A stretch of DNA of 64,000 bases, taken from positions 34,353 through 98,352 of the forward strand of contig JAFSAR010000020.1 in assembly GCA_017442225.1 (NCBI GenBank), in the 5' to 3' direction. The notes beneath the pieces were generated by a model. It was given only the letters and a program-made list of their open reading frames with translations. It had not been told where the DNA came from and searched no databases. Of this stretch, positions 1-7,545 are shown in pieces. Origin of the DNA: Clostridia bacterium. Its GTDB lineage: Bacteria; Bacillota; Clostridia; Oscillospirales; Acutalibacteraceae. Both the position numbers and the translations under genes were made by a program. Within the stretch, counting starts at the first letter, position 1; every line of letters starts with the position of its first letter.

Positions 1-389
1 GAGGTATAACAAATCAATGTGGGTATAAGGGTGGCTGCAATACCTGACAAAAGTCTTGAAAGCAGTAATTCGCTACGCGTTAACGGAAATGAGTGAAAAA
101 CATCGCTTGAGCTTTTTTTGTAAAGAAAGCCAAAGTTTAGCATATTAAACAACACCGCTATTATAGCCGATAAAACCGTAACTATATTACCAAAATTTTC
201 AAGCAAATAATTGTTGCGGTTGTTTTGCACGCTTACCAGCAAATCTTCGTAATTTATAATATAGCTACCCGGGCAGTAAAGCAACGCTGCAATGCAAAGC
301 ACAATTATAATGCCTATATTTTTGCGAAGTGTAAAGCCTATCATATTCCAAAAAGGATTTATTTTACGAGAGGATGTTTTTAACGTCAT
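1..389 (-). CDS. ABC-2 type transporter permease, partial (3' end outside window)
   Basis: The reading frame opens at an ATG at 387-389 and runs off the left edge without a stop, leaving about 129 residues. It overlaps the end of the upstream ATPase gene by 26 bases. The visible part starts with a short basic cytosolic stretch (KTSSRKINPFWNM), then a hydrophobic segment (about residues 25-42), a loop rich in N and E, a second hydrophobic segment, then the motif FHSFPLTRSELLLSR. That motif is typical of Clostridial ABC-2 permeases, where S-x-P-x-[TS]-R lies between membrane segments. The product probably forms the membrane channel for the ATPase at 364-1263. The substrate is unknown. YtrC/YtrD-type permeases of the GntR-linked Ytr family are the closest comparison by context. 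Confidence 0.75.
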   Translation of the reverse strand, partial: MTLKTSSRKINPFWNMIGFTLRKNIGIIIVLCIAALLYCPGSYIINYEDLLVSVQNNRNNYLLENFGNIVTVLSAIIAVLFNMLNFGFLYKKSSSDVFHSFPLTRSELLLSRLLSGIAATLIPTLICYT

Positions 390-1263
390 AGCCTACTACC
401 TCCAATTCATAAACAAATACTTCTTCTAAAGTGGGTTCGATAATTTCGGCATAGAGGGGACTGAGAGAGTTTACAAACTGCATAATCTCGTCCTCGTTGC
501 CCTTTACAACAAGTGATAAAAGCGAGCCTGTGCGTTCGGCTTTCATAACATAGAGCGAGTTAAATACTGACATTTCGGGCACCTCGCTAAATGCCACTTG
601 AAGCTTATGCATATTACCGCGAAGCGACTCAACACTGCCGTTTGAAATAATTTTGCCGCCGTGGATAACGCAAACATTGTCACACACATTTTCAAGCTCG
701 CGCAGGTTGTGTGAAGCAATTATTGCCGTCATACCGCGTTTTTCTACACCGTCCATAACAATATTTGCAAGAACTCTACGCATAACAACATCAAGTCCGT
801 CAAATGCTTCGTCCATAAGCAGATAACGCGGATTCGTAGCAAGAGCCAGAATAAGCGCCGCCTGACGCTGCATACCCTTTGAAAAGGTCGAAAGCCGTGC
901 CTTTTGATTAAGGGGGAAAACGGTTAGCAGATGATTGTATATTTTATAATCAAAATTCGGGTACATACTGTTATACAAATCTGCCATTTCTTTTAGATTT
1001 GACTGCGGCAAAAAATAGGGCGTATCACCCAAAAACGCAATTTGCGATTTTATATTGGGGTTATTAAAGCAATTTTCGCCGTCAATACAAATTTCACCAT
1101 CGTCTGCCATATACACGCCCGCTATCAGTCGCAGCAGGGTGGATTTGCCCGAGCCGTTAGAGCCCACAAGACCGAAAATGCAGCCGTCGGCGATGGTCAT
1201 AGTTATATTATCAAGTGCGATTTTTTCGTCAAATTTTTTAGTAAGCGCTTTTGCGATTATCAT
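364..1263 (-). CDS. ABC transporter ATP-binding protein, YtrB-like
   Basis: A 299-residue ATP-binding subunit that should power the permease encoded just downstream. Walker A is at residues 34-42 (GSNGSGKST). The signature region reads FSKGMQRQ, a variant of LSGGQ common in the YtrB/CcmA-like group, and Walker B with the D-loop is YLLMDEAFDGLD. A C-terminal extension of about 80 residues follows the H-loop region (IIASHNLRELE). The start codon overlaps the stop of the GntR gene (ATGA), and the downstream permease starts inside this gene, so the three are translationally coupled. In Bacillus the YtrABC-type operon is induced by cell-wall antibiotics through its GntR repressor. The same logic is plausible here but not shown. 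Confidence 0.9.
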   Translation of the reverse strand: MIIAKALTKKFDEKIALDNITMTIADGCIFGLVGSNGSGKSTLLRLIAGVYMADDGEICIDGENCFNNPNIKSQIAFLGDTPYFLPQSNLKEMADLYNSMYPNFDYKIYNHLLTVFPLNQKARLSTFSKGMQRQAALILALATNPRYLLMDEAFDGLDVVMRRVLANIVMDGVEKRGMTAIIASHNLRELENVCDNVCVIHGGKIISNGSVESLRGNMHKLQVAFSEVPEMSVFNSLYVMKAERTGSLLSLVVKGNEDEIMQFVNSLSPLYAEIIEPTLEEVFVYELEVVGYDVKNILS

Positions 1264-1640
1264 TTGTCGCCGTCCTCCTTTGTGGTAGAGTTTTGTTTAA
1301 TAAGGTTTATCATCTCATCGACATCGAGCCCCAGGTCATTAGCGTGGCGTACCGCCGCCATAAATTCGAGTCTTGCCGACTCTAAGACTGCGTTTGCCGC
1401 TGTTTCGTCATCCGACATAAATGAGCCTTTGCCCTTTACCGAATATATGATGCCGCTATTTTCAAGTATGGCATAGGATTTTTGCACGGTGTTTGGGTTT
1501 ACTGAAAATTTAGATGCAAGCGCCCTTACGCTCGGTAGTTGGTCTCCGCCTTTCAGTACGCCCAGAGCCTTTAGCTTTATAAAGCCGTTTACAATTTGGT
1601 CGCAAATGGGCACACCGCTTTTAAAATCGAGCTGAAACAT
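1260..1640 (-). CDS. GntR-family transcriptional regulator, YtrA-like
   Basis: The frame extends upstream to 1709, but ATG 1638-1640 is the likely start because AGGAGG lies 5 bases before it. The resulting 126-residue protein has the short YtrA layout: an N-terminal winged helix-turn-helix (about residues 10-75, containing LPSVRALASKFSVNPNTVQK) and a helical tail of about 50 residues instead of a large ligand-binding domain. It is the first gene of the GntR/ATPase/permease operon and overlaps the ATPase start by 4 bases. It probably represses this operon through the inverted repeat at 1662-1682 just upstream. Confidence 0.9.
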   Translation of the reverse strand: MFQLDFKSGVPICDQIVNGFIKLKALGVLKGGDQLPSVRALASKFSVNPNTVQKSYAILENSGIIYSVKGKGSFMSDDETAANAVLESARLEFMAAVRHANDLGLDVDEMINLIKQNSTTKEDGDK

Positions 1641-1661
1641 CACACACCTCCTATTTTTCGC

Positions 1662-1716
1662 TGTACCAATCATAATAGTACAGTTATACGTTATCATAAT
1701 GCTCCGCAATTGTCAA
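1662..1716 (-). promoter_or_regulatory. Promoter and candidate operator of the GntR/ABC operon
   Basis: A perfect -35 box (TTGACA on the minus strand, 1711-1716) lies upstream of a less clear -10 (TAACGT or GATAAC near 1688-1695). Between this and the gene is a 21-bp imperfect inverted repeat at 1662-1682 with TGTAC and GTACA ends. It resembles the TGTACTA/TAGTACA-type operators of YtrA regulators and would sit over the start of transcription. The promoter and operator roles are inferred. Confidence 0.5.
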
Positions 1717-1778
1717 CCAAATTTGCAAAAATTAATAATTTCTTAAAAAATAAAAGGGAGCTGAAGCCCCCATTTATG

Positions 1779-2597
1779 TTATTGATTGTTTCTTATATAG
1801 TGAAAAATATATTGTTGCACAATTCCGCCGTAATTTCCTACACAGTCGGGAATTTTGCCGTCAAATAAGTTATCTAATGCGCGATTAATCCACACATCGC
1901 GGGGAAACGCCTCAATGCGAGAGAGTCCGTAAAGCAGTACGCAATCGGCAACCTTGGGGCCTACGCCCTTAATGGTCATAAGCTTTTCGCGCGCCGCGTC
2001 ATAGTCGGCGTGCTTTAACACGTCCAAATTTATTTCTCCTGACGTAACCTTTTGCGCCGCGTCTATGATGTATTTTGCCCTGAAGCCCGAACGGATAACG
2101 GTAAGGTCGTCAACCGTCAGCTTTGCAACAGTTTCGGCAGACGGAAAGGTGTATCCGCCATTTATTTTTTCACCGAAGTTTTCACAAAGGCGCTCTACAA
2201 TGCCCTTAATTCGCGGAATATTGTTATTTTGTGAGATTATAAACGAGCAAAGCGCTTCCCAAGGCTCCTGATTTAAAAGTCGTATGCCGTGGCTAAACTC
2301 TGCGGCTTTTCGCACCGTTTCGTTGACGCTGACGTCTTTTACAATTTGCGCGTAATTGCGGGAGAGGTCAAAATAATTTGCCCAGATATTTTTAAAATCA
2401 GCTTGGTTTGAGCCGCTTATTATAATATCGCCGTCTTTTTCGCGCAGCTCAATATATTTACCAAAGGCAATGCCGCTCCATACGCCGTTTTCATTTTGCG
2501 ACCAACGAAACGCCTGTCCACAATCAAGTGTTTGAGCAAGGTCAAAGTTTTTGGGATTTTTTATGTAGATTTTGTTATTCTCAAATTTTATATCCAT
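1779..2597 (-). CDS. ogg: 8-oxoguanine DNA glycosylase / AP lyase (OGG1-like)
   Basis: A 272-residue base-excision repair enzyme of the HhH-GPD superfamily, with an OGG_N-type N-terminal domain (LAQTLDCGQAFRW, residues 19-31). The helix-hairpin-helix is MTIKGVGPKVADCVLL, and its lysine is the expected catalytic nucleophile. The conserved aspartate follows in FPRDVWINRAL. QEPWEALCSFIISQNNN is the usual core helix motif. The protein should remove 8-oxoguanine from DNA and nick the strand. An AGAGGTG ribosome binding site precedes ATG 2597. It is transcribed alone, divergent from the next gene. An annotation as DNA-3-methyladenine glycosylase 2 would refer to the same superfamily. Confidence 0.9.
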   Translation of the reverse strand: MDIKFENNKIYIKNPKNFDLAQTLDCGQAFRWSQNENGVWSGIAFGKYIELREKDGDIIISGSNQADFKNIWANYFDLSRNYAQIVKDVSVNETVRKAAEFSHGIRLLNQEPWEALCSFIISQNNNIPRIKGIVERLCENFGEKINGGYTFPSAETVAKLTVDDLTVIRSGFRAKYIIDAAQKVTSGEINLDVLKHADYDAAREKLMTIKGVGPKVADCVLLYGLSRIEAFPRDVWINRALDNLFDGKIPDCVGNYGGIVQQYIFHYIRNNQ

Positions 2598-2675
2598 ATT
2601 GCACCTCTATTTGCAATTATACCGATTTTATGTTACAATGTAAAGCAGGAAATAAATTTAAAGGTTGTGATTTTT

Positions 2676-3356
2676 TTGCGCGATGACATTTGCACCATAC
2701 CCGTCTCGGAGGTATTTGAAATTAGCGACGGCTGTCCTATTTGCCGTATGCAGCATACGGTAGAGGAAAGGCTTGTTACCTATATTTTAGGTGACGCTAT
2801 GATGGAGCCTGACGTGCGTATCGAAACCAACAGGGTTGGTTTCTGCGAAAATCACTTTGATAAAATGATGGCTCACCGCGGCAGATTGCAATTGGCGCTT
2901 ATGCTTGAAACCCATATAAAAGAGATAAGCGAGCAGATTTTCCAAAAGAAAATGTTTAACAGCGTCGACAAAAAGGCAGGCAATGCCAAAAAGGTAATGG
3001 ATAGCTGCTTTATCTGTGAAAAGGTAAATTGGGGTATGGAAAGAATGATCGATACCGTTTACCGTTGTTATGAAAACGAACGCGATTTCAGAGAGCTTTT
3101 TAATAATCAGCCACAATTTTGTATGCATCATTTTCATTTGCTCGCCCATGGCGCAGATAAAAAGAAAATGCCTAAATACGTAAGCGAATTCAAAGAGAAT
3201 TTAACACGCATTACGGGTGAATATATAAAATCCTTGGGCGAGGATATTTCAAAATACTGCTCAATGTACGATTATCGAAACAAAGGTAGCAACGATTGGG
3301 GTAACTCGGCGGATGCAGTCGAGCGTGCGGTTTCATTTTTAACGGGTAAAATTTGA
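2676..3356 (+). CDS. DUF6062-like cysteine/histidine-rich protein
   Basis: The frame is open from further upstream, but the conserved part begins LRDDICTIPVSEVFE. I take TTG 2676 as the start (226 residues), with GTG 2667 as an in-frame alternative. An ATG start is only available far upstream inside the divergent ogg gene. Four paired motifs are visible: CPIC, CENH, CFIC and CMHH. These make two CxxC/CxxH sets that could bind two metal ions. There is no signal peptide or membrane segment. Proteins of this layout occur in Clostridia as conserved proteins of unknown function, and I recognise the family only as DUF6062-like. No functional partner is evident next to it. Confidence 0.65.
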   Translation: MRDDICTIPVSEVFEISDGCPICRMQHTVEERLVTYILGDAMMEPDVRIETNRVGFCENHFDKMMAHRGRLQLALMLETHIKEISEQIFQKKMFNSVDKKAGNAKKVMDSCFICEKVNWGMERMIDTVYRCYENERDFRELFNNQPQFCMHHFHLLAHGADKKKMPKYVSEFKENLTRITGEYIKSLGEDISKYCSMYDYRNKGSNDWGNSADAVERAVSFLTGKI

Positions 3357-3395
3357 TTTACATAATGCGACAAAATAATCGCGTTTTGCAACCGC

Positions 3396-3457
3396 TGTGA
3401 ATAAGTTTTTTACTTAATTCAAAGGGAGTTTTCAACTTTTCCACCGAGTTTTCCACA
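3396..3457. promoter_or_regulatory. DnaA-box-like sites upstream of a small gene
   Basis: One perfect TTATNCACA box is present on the minus strand (TGTGAATAA at 3396-3404). A one-mismatch box, TTTTCCACA, lies on the plus strand at 3449-3457, with a weaker TTTTCCACC at 3437-3445. A TATAAT at 3476-3481 follows, so the second box would overlap the -35 position of a promoter for the gene at 3533. dnaA, dnaN and gyrase genes are absent, so this is more likely a DnaA-regulated promoter or chance than an origin. Confidence 0.3.
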
Positions 3458-3532
3458 TTTTTATGTCAACCTGAATATAATAACCTTTCTTTGCCAAAAA
3501 TATTTTTACGACAGATGAAAGGCGGAAACGTT

Positions 3533-3811
3533 ATGGTTAAAGGTGTAAACAAAACGGTTATTGAGGTTAACAACACAGGCAGTAAGGTGTTTGACAGAAT
3601 TGTATTTTACGTAAGCCCCAGTTGTGTTAATTTAAGTGCAAAAAATCTTAATCGTGCGATAAAAAACTTCACTTTTGATTTTGACAATCGCGCGGGCAGG
3701 GGTTATAATTCCTTGCGAAAACGGATGTTGCTTCGGCGAAGGCTTATAGTAGGTGCTGCGGCAGCGGCTGTTTTGTTGGCGGCGGGTATAACGCTGGCAC
3801 TTATTTTATGA
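3533..3811 (+). CDS. Hypothetical small tail-anchored membrane protein
   Basis: The start is chosen at ATG 3533 because AAAGGCGG precedes it at a suitable distance. The 92-residue product has a soluble N-terminal part (about residues 1-60), a very basic stretch (LRKRMLLRRR) and a single C-terminal hydrophobic helix rich in Ala and Leu ending at the C terminus. This predicts a cytosolic domain anchored by its tail. I do not recognise the family. It is followed by a clear terminator, so it is transcribed on its own. Confidence 0.6.
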   Translation: MVKGVNKTVIEVNNTGSKVFDRIVFYVSPSCVNLSAKNLNRAIKNFTFDFDNRAGRGYNSLRKRMLLRRRLIVGAAAAAVLLAAGITLALIL

Positions 3812-3820
3812 ATATATTGT

Positions 3821-3860
3821 AAAAAAAGCAGGGTAGCGCAAAACTTACCTTGCTTTTTTT
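3821..3860 (+). terminator. Rho-independent terminator
   Basis: A stem of AGCAGGGTA against TTACCTTGCT is followed by a run of seven T. An A run precedes it, so it could act in both directions. Confidence 0.8.
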
Positions 3861-3915
3861 GCGCTTTTGCTGTAAGATATAGACGTAATATTTTGTAATT
3901 TAAGAGGAATACGTG

Positions 3916-4662
3916 ATGAATGTTTTTAAAACAGGTGCAAAACTTTCGGGCAGTATTATTGTGGCGGCAGTGCTCGCCCTTTTTCTGTGTGTATCTATAA
4001 ACGTTATCTGCACGGGGCTTTTTACCGAATATATCGGCTATAACGCCTACGTCTATACCGAAGACGGCGACGAGCCTATAGATGAGTATCAGTATTTATA
4101 CACCGATACCGACGGTGACGGCAAGGACAACGGTACCGATACCAAAAAGGTAGATTATGAAGAACAGGGTTATACCGTTACTACCTACAAGGTACGTTCA
4201 ACACTCGGCGGAGTGGGCAAAGTGGTGTTTTTGAGTGTAACGCAGGTTTTAAATCTTATCCTTATTATTGCTTTTGCAAGCGGCAGTGTTTACAAGCAAG
4301 GTTTTAAGGATGCAAATCTTGTTCGTACAGGGCATATAAAACCCGATAGATTGAAAGGCTTTAAAATCGGCGCGGTTGCAAATATTCCGTTTTTTGCGCT
4401 ATTTGTACTCATAGCGGTTCTTACCGCCGTTATCCCCAATTTTCGTACGGTGTGGTATGCGTTTTTAAACAGTCATTTTTATTCGGTTATTCTATGGATT
4501 TCGGGTAGTGACGACGTTATTTCCAAACTTGGTATTTTACAGTTTGTACTGCTGTTTGCGATACAGCTTATAGTGCCTGTAATTTCGGGAGTGGCTTATA
4601 TCTTAGGCTTGAAAGAAATCAATTTTTCTGACAAGATAGTGTATAAAAAGGGAGAAATATAA
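3916..4662 (+). CDS. Hypothetical multi-pass membrane protein
   Basis: ATG 3916 has AGAGGAA upstream; GTG 3913 is adjacent but worse placed. The 248-residue product has an N-terminal membrane segment (about residues 12-35), an external acidic loop rich in D, E and Y (about 40-85, including DTDGDGKDNGTD), and three further hydrophobic segments (about 97-117, 145-170, 205-230). The DxDGDGxD pattern could bind calcium, but it lies in one short loop only. I do not recognise the family. The next gene (DUF624) starts 3 bases after the stop, so the two are probably cotranslated and may act together in the membrane. Confidence 0.65.
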   Translation: MNVFKTGAKLSGSIIVAAVLALFLCVSINVICTGLFTEYIGYNAYVYTEDGDEPIDEYQYLYTDTDGDGKDNGTDTKKVDYEEQGYTVTTYKVRSTLGGVGKVVFLSVTQVLNLILIIAFASGSVYKQGFKDANLVRTGHIKPDRLKGFKIGAVANIPFFALFVLIAVLTAVIPNFRTVWYAFLNSHFYSVILWISGSDDVISKLGILQFVLLFAIQLIVPVISGVAYILGLKEINFSDKIVYKKGEI

Positions 4663-4665
4663 ATT

Positions 4666-5481
4666 ATGGCAGGTTTGTTCGGTCTATTTGATTATACCAA
4701 AGAGGGTCCCGGTATAAGAAAGGACGCCCCAAAAAAGAAAGCGTTTTTCGTTTTTTTTGAAACGTATTTTCGCAATTTCTTTAAATTCTTTTCTATAAAT
4801 CTTGTGTATTTGCTGTTATCCGCGCCTATTCTTACCCACGGTATGACTGCTGCGGGTATTACCAATGTTACAAGAAATATCGCGCGTGAAAAGCACTCTT
4901 TCGGTCTTAGCGACTTTTTTGAGACAATACGCAAAAACTGGAAGCAGTCGCTTGCAGTAGGCGTTATCAACACAATCATTACCGTGTTGTTGGGCTTTGC
5001 TATCTGGTTTTATAACGAATCCTACGTACAGACCGAGCAGATACTGTCGTTTGTGGGTCTTGTAATAAGCTGGTCGTTTTTAGCGGTTTTTGCAATGATG
5101 AATTTTTACATTTACACACTTATGATAACCTTTGATTTCAGTGTGAAAATGCTTTATAAAAACAGTTTTAAATTTGTGTTTGTAAATCTTTGGAGAAATC
5201 TGCTCTGTGGAATAATTTTGCTTGCAGTTTACGCTATATACGTGGTTATCGCGTTGTTGTTTAACGACCTCAGAGTAGTGGTGATAGAGCTGATTATCGC
5301 GGCGGCAACCTTGCCTGCGTTCAGATATCTACTGGTACAGTTCTTTACCTTTGGCAGTATAAAGAAGCATATCATAGACCCATATTATGAGCAGCACCCC
5401 GACGCCGATATCGAAAAACGTCGCGATTTAGGACTCGAGGTACCCGAAGATGACGAGTACGACGATATGAGTTGGGAATAA
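4666..5481 (+). CDS. DUF624 family membrane protein (YesL-like)
   Basis: A 271-residue protein with four to five predicted membrane helices and the DUF624 N-terminal pattern: a short basic segment, a long aromatic helix (FFETYFRNFFKFFSINLVYL), then ILTHGMTAAGITNVTRNIAR, which matches the P-x-x-T-x-x-G-L-x-x-x-x-R signature of YesL. YesL-type proteins are usually found with carbohydrate ABC transporters, but none is adjacent here. The C terminus is acidic (EVPEDDEYDDMSWE). It follows the previous membrane gene with a 3-base gap and ends in a bidirectional terminator. The molecular role of the family is not established. Confidence 0.8.
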   Translation: MAGLFGLFDYTKEGPGIRKDAPKKKAFFVFFETYFRNFFKFFSINLVYLLLSAPILTHGMTAAGITNVTRNIAREKHSFGLSDFFETIRKNWKQSLAVGVINTIITVLLGFAIWFYNESYVQTEQILSFVGLVISWSFLAVFAMMNFYIYTLMITFDFSVKMLYKNSFKFVFVNLWRNLLCGIILLAVYAIYVVIALLFNDLRVVVIELIIAAATLPAFRYLLVQFFTFGSIKKHIIDPYYEQHPDADIEKRRDLGLEVPEDDEYDDMSWE

Positions 5482-5488
5482 TTAAATT

Positions 5489-5530
5489 AAAACACAGTAT
5501 TCACATTTTAAATGAATACTGTGTTTTTTC
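5489..5530. terminator. Bidirectional terminator
   Basis: A 13-bp stem (AACACAGTATTCA against its complement, 5491-5503 and 5513-5525) has A and T tracts on the two sides. It serves the plus-strand DUF624 gene and the minus-strand small gene that ends at 5529. Confidence 0.85.
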
Positions 5531-5720
5531 ATTTGATAACAAAATCAAGAATACGTATTTGTTCGTCGGATATTTCTATTGCCTGTCTGTATTCGCCATA
5601 GGCTACCTGTACGGTGTTTTCGTAGGCTGTGGAAATTCCTATCCAACCAAGGCTTAGACACAGCATAATTATTAGACTGATATAAAACGTTCTAAAATAT
5701 GTTTTTATTTGTCGTTTCAT
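5529..5720 (-). CDS. Hypothetical small single-pass membrane protein downstream of spoIIP
   Basis: A 63-residue product with a short basic N terminus (MKRQIKTYFR), one hydrophobic helix (about residues 12-30) and a polar external tail. AGGGAAAA precedes the start. It lies 49 bases after spoIIP on the same strand and ends at a terminator, so it is probably the last gene of that transcript. In Bacillus a small membrane gene (yqxA) also follows spoIIP. The position is comparable, but I cannot show homology. Confidence 0.55.
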   Translation of the reverse strand: MKRQIKTYFRTFYISLIIMLCLSLGWIGISTAYENTVQVAYGEYRQAIEISDEQIRILDFVIK

Positions 5721-5742
5721 TTTGATTTTCCCTATTAATTTA

Positions 5743-5775
5743 ATTACGGGTCGATGTGGGCATCGCCCCCTACAA
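5743..5775. repeat. Dispersed GGGTC..GACCCCTACA-type palindromic repeat
   Basis: A short imperfect palindrome ending in GCCCCCTACAAA, related to the two half-elements at 9389-9453. It overlaps the 3' end of spoIIP and supplies its stop codon (5770-5772 on the minus strand). Confidence 0.5.
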
Positions 5776-6825
5776 AGTATTTAATAAATTTATCAAGGCG
5801 TTTGACAGCAGCTCTGTCGAGTATTTTGCCTCAGAAAACGTGTTGCCGTCGGTGCCTATCTCTATCAGCATTGAGCCTGTAGTGAGGCTTTCGTTATAGT
5901 TTTTTGACATAAAATGTATCGAGCGGGCAAGGGAGGGGTACATAGTTTCTACAGTTTGCTGTAGACGGGTGGCAAGCTTTAAATTCTCTTTCCAATTTGG
6001 AAAATTGGTTACATTGCCGCTTTGCGAGCCCATAACCAGCATTATCTGCGCCGCTTTTTTGCCGTCGATTTCAGTAGTCAACTTTACCTTATCGGTGTCG
6101 TTTGCGGCAATAGCGTCGCGGTGCAGGTCTATTACAATTTTAATACTCGGGTATTTTTCGGTATAACTGCAAATGGTTTCTGCCGCGCGGCTGTAGCTTT
6201 CGTTATATGATGGGTAATCGTGCTGTGTGGTGTCGTGAAGCGTGACAATGCCTGCCTCGTTCAGCCTGTCGGCTATTATTTTGCCCAATGCCACCATATT
6301 ATATTCATTATCTGTGGTGCGCGAAAGGTCAGTATCGGTATAATAATTTTCGTTATGCTGTAGGTAACTTTCGGTTGCGTGGGTGTGAAGAATCAGCACC
6401 TGCGGCTCGCCGTTTTTTTCTATATCAAAGCCTATTTTGCCGACGACAAATTCTTTCAGATTTATATTAAGGTCGGTGTTGTTTTTAAGATACACGTTGT
6501 TATAAGAGGTGTTTGCGGTGTAGGGGGAAATAAATTTTTCTATAACCTTGCCTTGCACAGCTCCGCTTGCTGATACCGGTACGGATGCGGTAGGGCTTGA
6601 AACGGAAGAACTTGCATTATCTTGTACTGCAAAATTTTGAGAACTTGGGTCTTCAAAAACGGTACCGGCAGATAACGTATGACTTTCCATTATTGTCGGT
6701 GCTATCGTTTGTATAACAACGTCACCGCCACTATAGCTTAATCCTTTTATGCTTGTATATGTTAAAAACAGCGCTATAATAAGCGCCGATGCGCAAAAGC
6801 GTATTATAGCACCACGATTGCTCAT
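5770..6825 (-). CDS. spoIIP: Stage II sporulation protein P (peptidoglycan hydrolase)
   Basis: A 351-residue product with an N-terminal membrane anchor (about residues 8-27), a Ser/Ala/Val-rich linker (about 50-95) and a C-terminal SpoIIP amidase domain. Key motifs are VLILHTHATESY (zinc-binding His and the conserved Glu), VIDLHRDA (second His motif) and LIEIGTDGNT near the end. SpoIIP works with SpoIID and SpoIIM in the mother cell to thin septal peptidoglycan during engulfment. The stop codon lies inside a dispersed repeat. In many Firmicutes gpr lies directly upstream of spoIIP. Here the two are on the same strand but separated by a plus-strand sigma factor and membrane gene. Confidence 0.93.
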   Translation of the reverse strand: MSNRGAIIRFCASALIIALFLTYTSIKGLSYSGGDVVIQTIAPTIMESHTLSAGTVFEDPSSQNFAVQDNASSSVSSPTASVPVSASGAVQGKVIEKFISPYTANTSYNNVYLKNNTDLNINLKEFVVGKIGFDIEKNGEPQVLILHTHATESYLQHNENYYTDTDLSRTTDNEYNMVALGKIIADRLNEAGIVTLHDTTQHDYPSYNESYSRAAETICSYTEKYPSIKIVIDLHRDAIAANDTDKVKLTTEIDGKKAAQIMLVMGSQSGNVTNFPNWKENLKLATRLQQTVETMYPSLARSIHFMSKNYNESLTTGSMLIEIGTDGNTFSEAKYSTELLSNALINLLNTL

Positions 6826-6990
6826 GATTAAATCACAATCCTTAAAGAGATATTTTCTTTAAAGTTTATGTTAAAAAGAGCGTATTTATGTAAGGTATTT
6901 ACAAATCGGGTATTTGTGATAAAATTAAAATATATTGTAGTGAGAGTTTTCATAAAGATAATCGTCTAATAAATGGAAGGGGAGATAGTG

Positions 6991-7545
6991 ATGAATAAAA
7001 TTGACGAAAATTACTGTCGTTTTCTTAACGGCAATGATGATGCATTTTCGCAAATAGTAAAAAATTATAAAGACTGTCTTACCCTTTATCTTAACGGCTA
7101 TGTTGGTAATATCTATATTGCAGAGGAACTTATGGAGGAAACATTTTTTAAGCTTTTAACAAGAAAACCACATTTTAATGGTAAAAGTTCTTTTAAAACA
7201 TGGCTTTATGCTATTGCACGCAATATAGCACTCGATTATCTGCGGCGTCAAAAAAACGCGCCAATTTCTATTGAAAATTATGAAAATATTTTAGTTGAGG
7301 AATTGACGGTCGAAAAAGTGTATTTAATAAAAGAGCAAAAGATACAGCTTTATAATGCTATGAAAAATTTATCATACGAATATCGTCAAGTTCTTTTCTT
7401 GGTGTATTTTGAGGAATTTTCAAATGAGCAAGTTGCATCGATTATGAAAAAAAGCAAACGCCAAATAGAAAATTTAATATATCGGGCAAAAAAATCTTTA
7501 AAACAATGGTTAGAAAAGGAGGGTTTTGTTTATGAAAAACTATGA
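6991..7545 (+). CDS. ECF-type RNA polymerase sigma factor
   Basis: The start is taken at ATG 6991, preceded by GGAAGGGGAGAT (184 residues). Region 2 covers about residues 10-80, with the -10 recognition helix FKTWLYAIARNIALDYLRRQK. Region 4 covers about 115-175, with a helix-turn-helix around FEEFSNEQVASIMKKSKRQIENLIYR (split here as FEEFSNEQ and VASIMKKSKRQIENL). There is no sigma-1.1 or region 3. It overlaps the following membrane gene by 14 bases, the usual arrangement of a sigma factor with its membrane regulator. The coding sequence is more AT-rich than its spore-gene neighbours, and the pair lies between gpr and spoIIP in opposite orientation, suggesting insertion. Confidence 0.9.
   Translation: MNKIDENYCRFLNGNDDAFSQIVKNYKDCLTLYLNGYVGNIYIAEELMEETFFKLLTRKPHFNGKSSFKTWLYAIARNIALDYLRRQKNAPISIENYENILVEELTVEKVYLIKEQKIQLYNAMKNLSYEYRQVLFLVYFEEFSNEQVASIMKKSKRQIENLIYRAKKSLKQWLEKEGFVYEKL

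Noticed and set aside
3396..3457. Chromosomal replication origin
   Set aside because: Too few boxes, no AT-rich unwinding repeats, and no dnaA, dnaN, recF or gyrase genes nearby.
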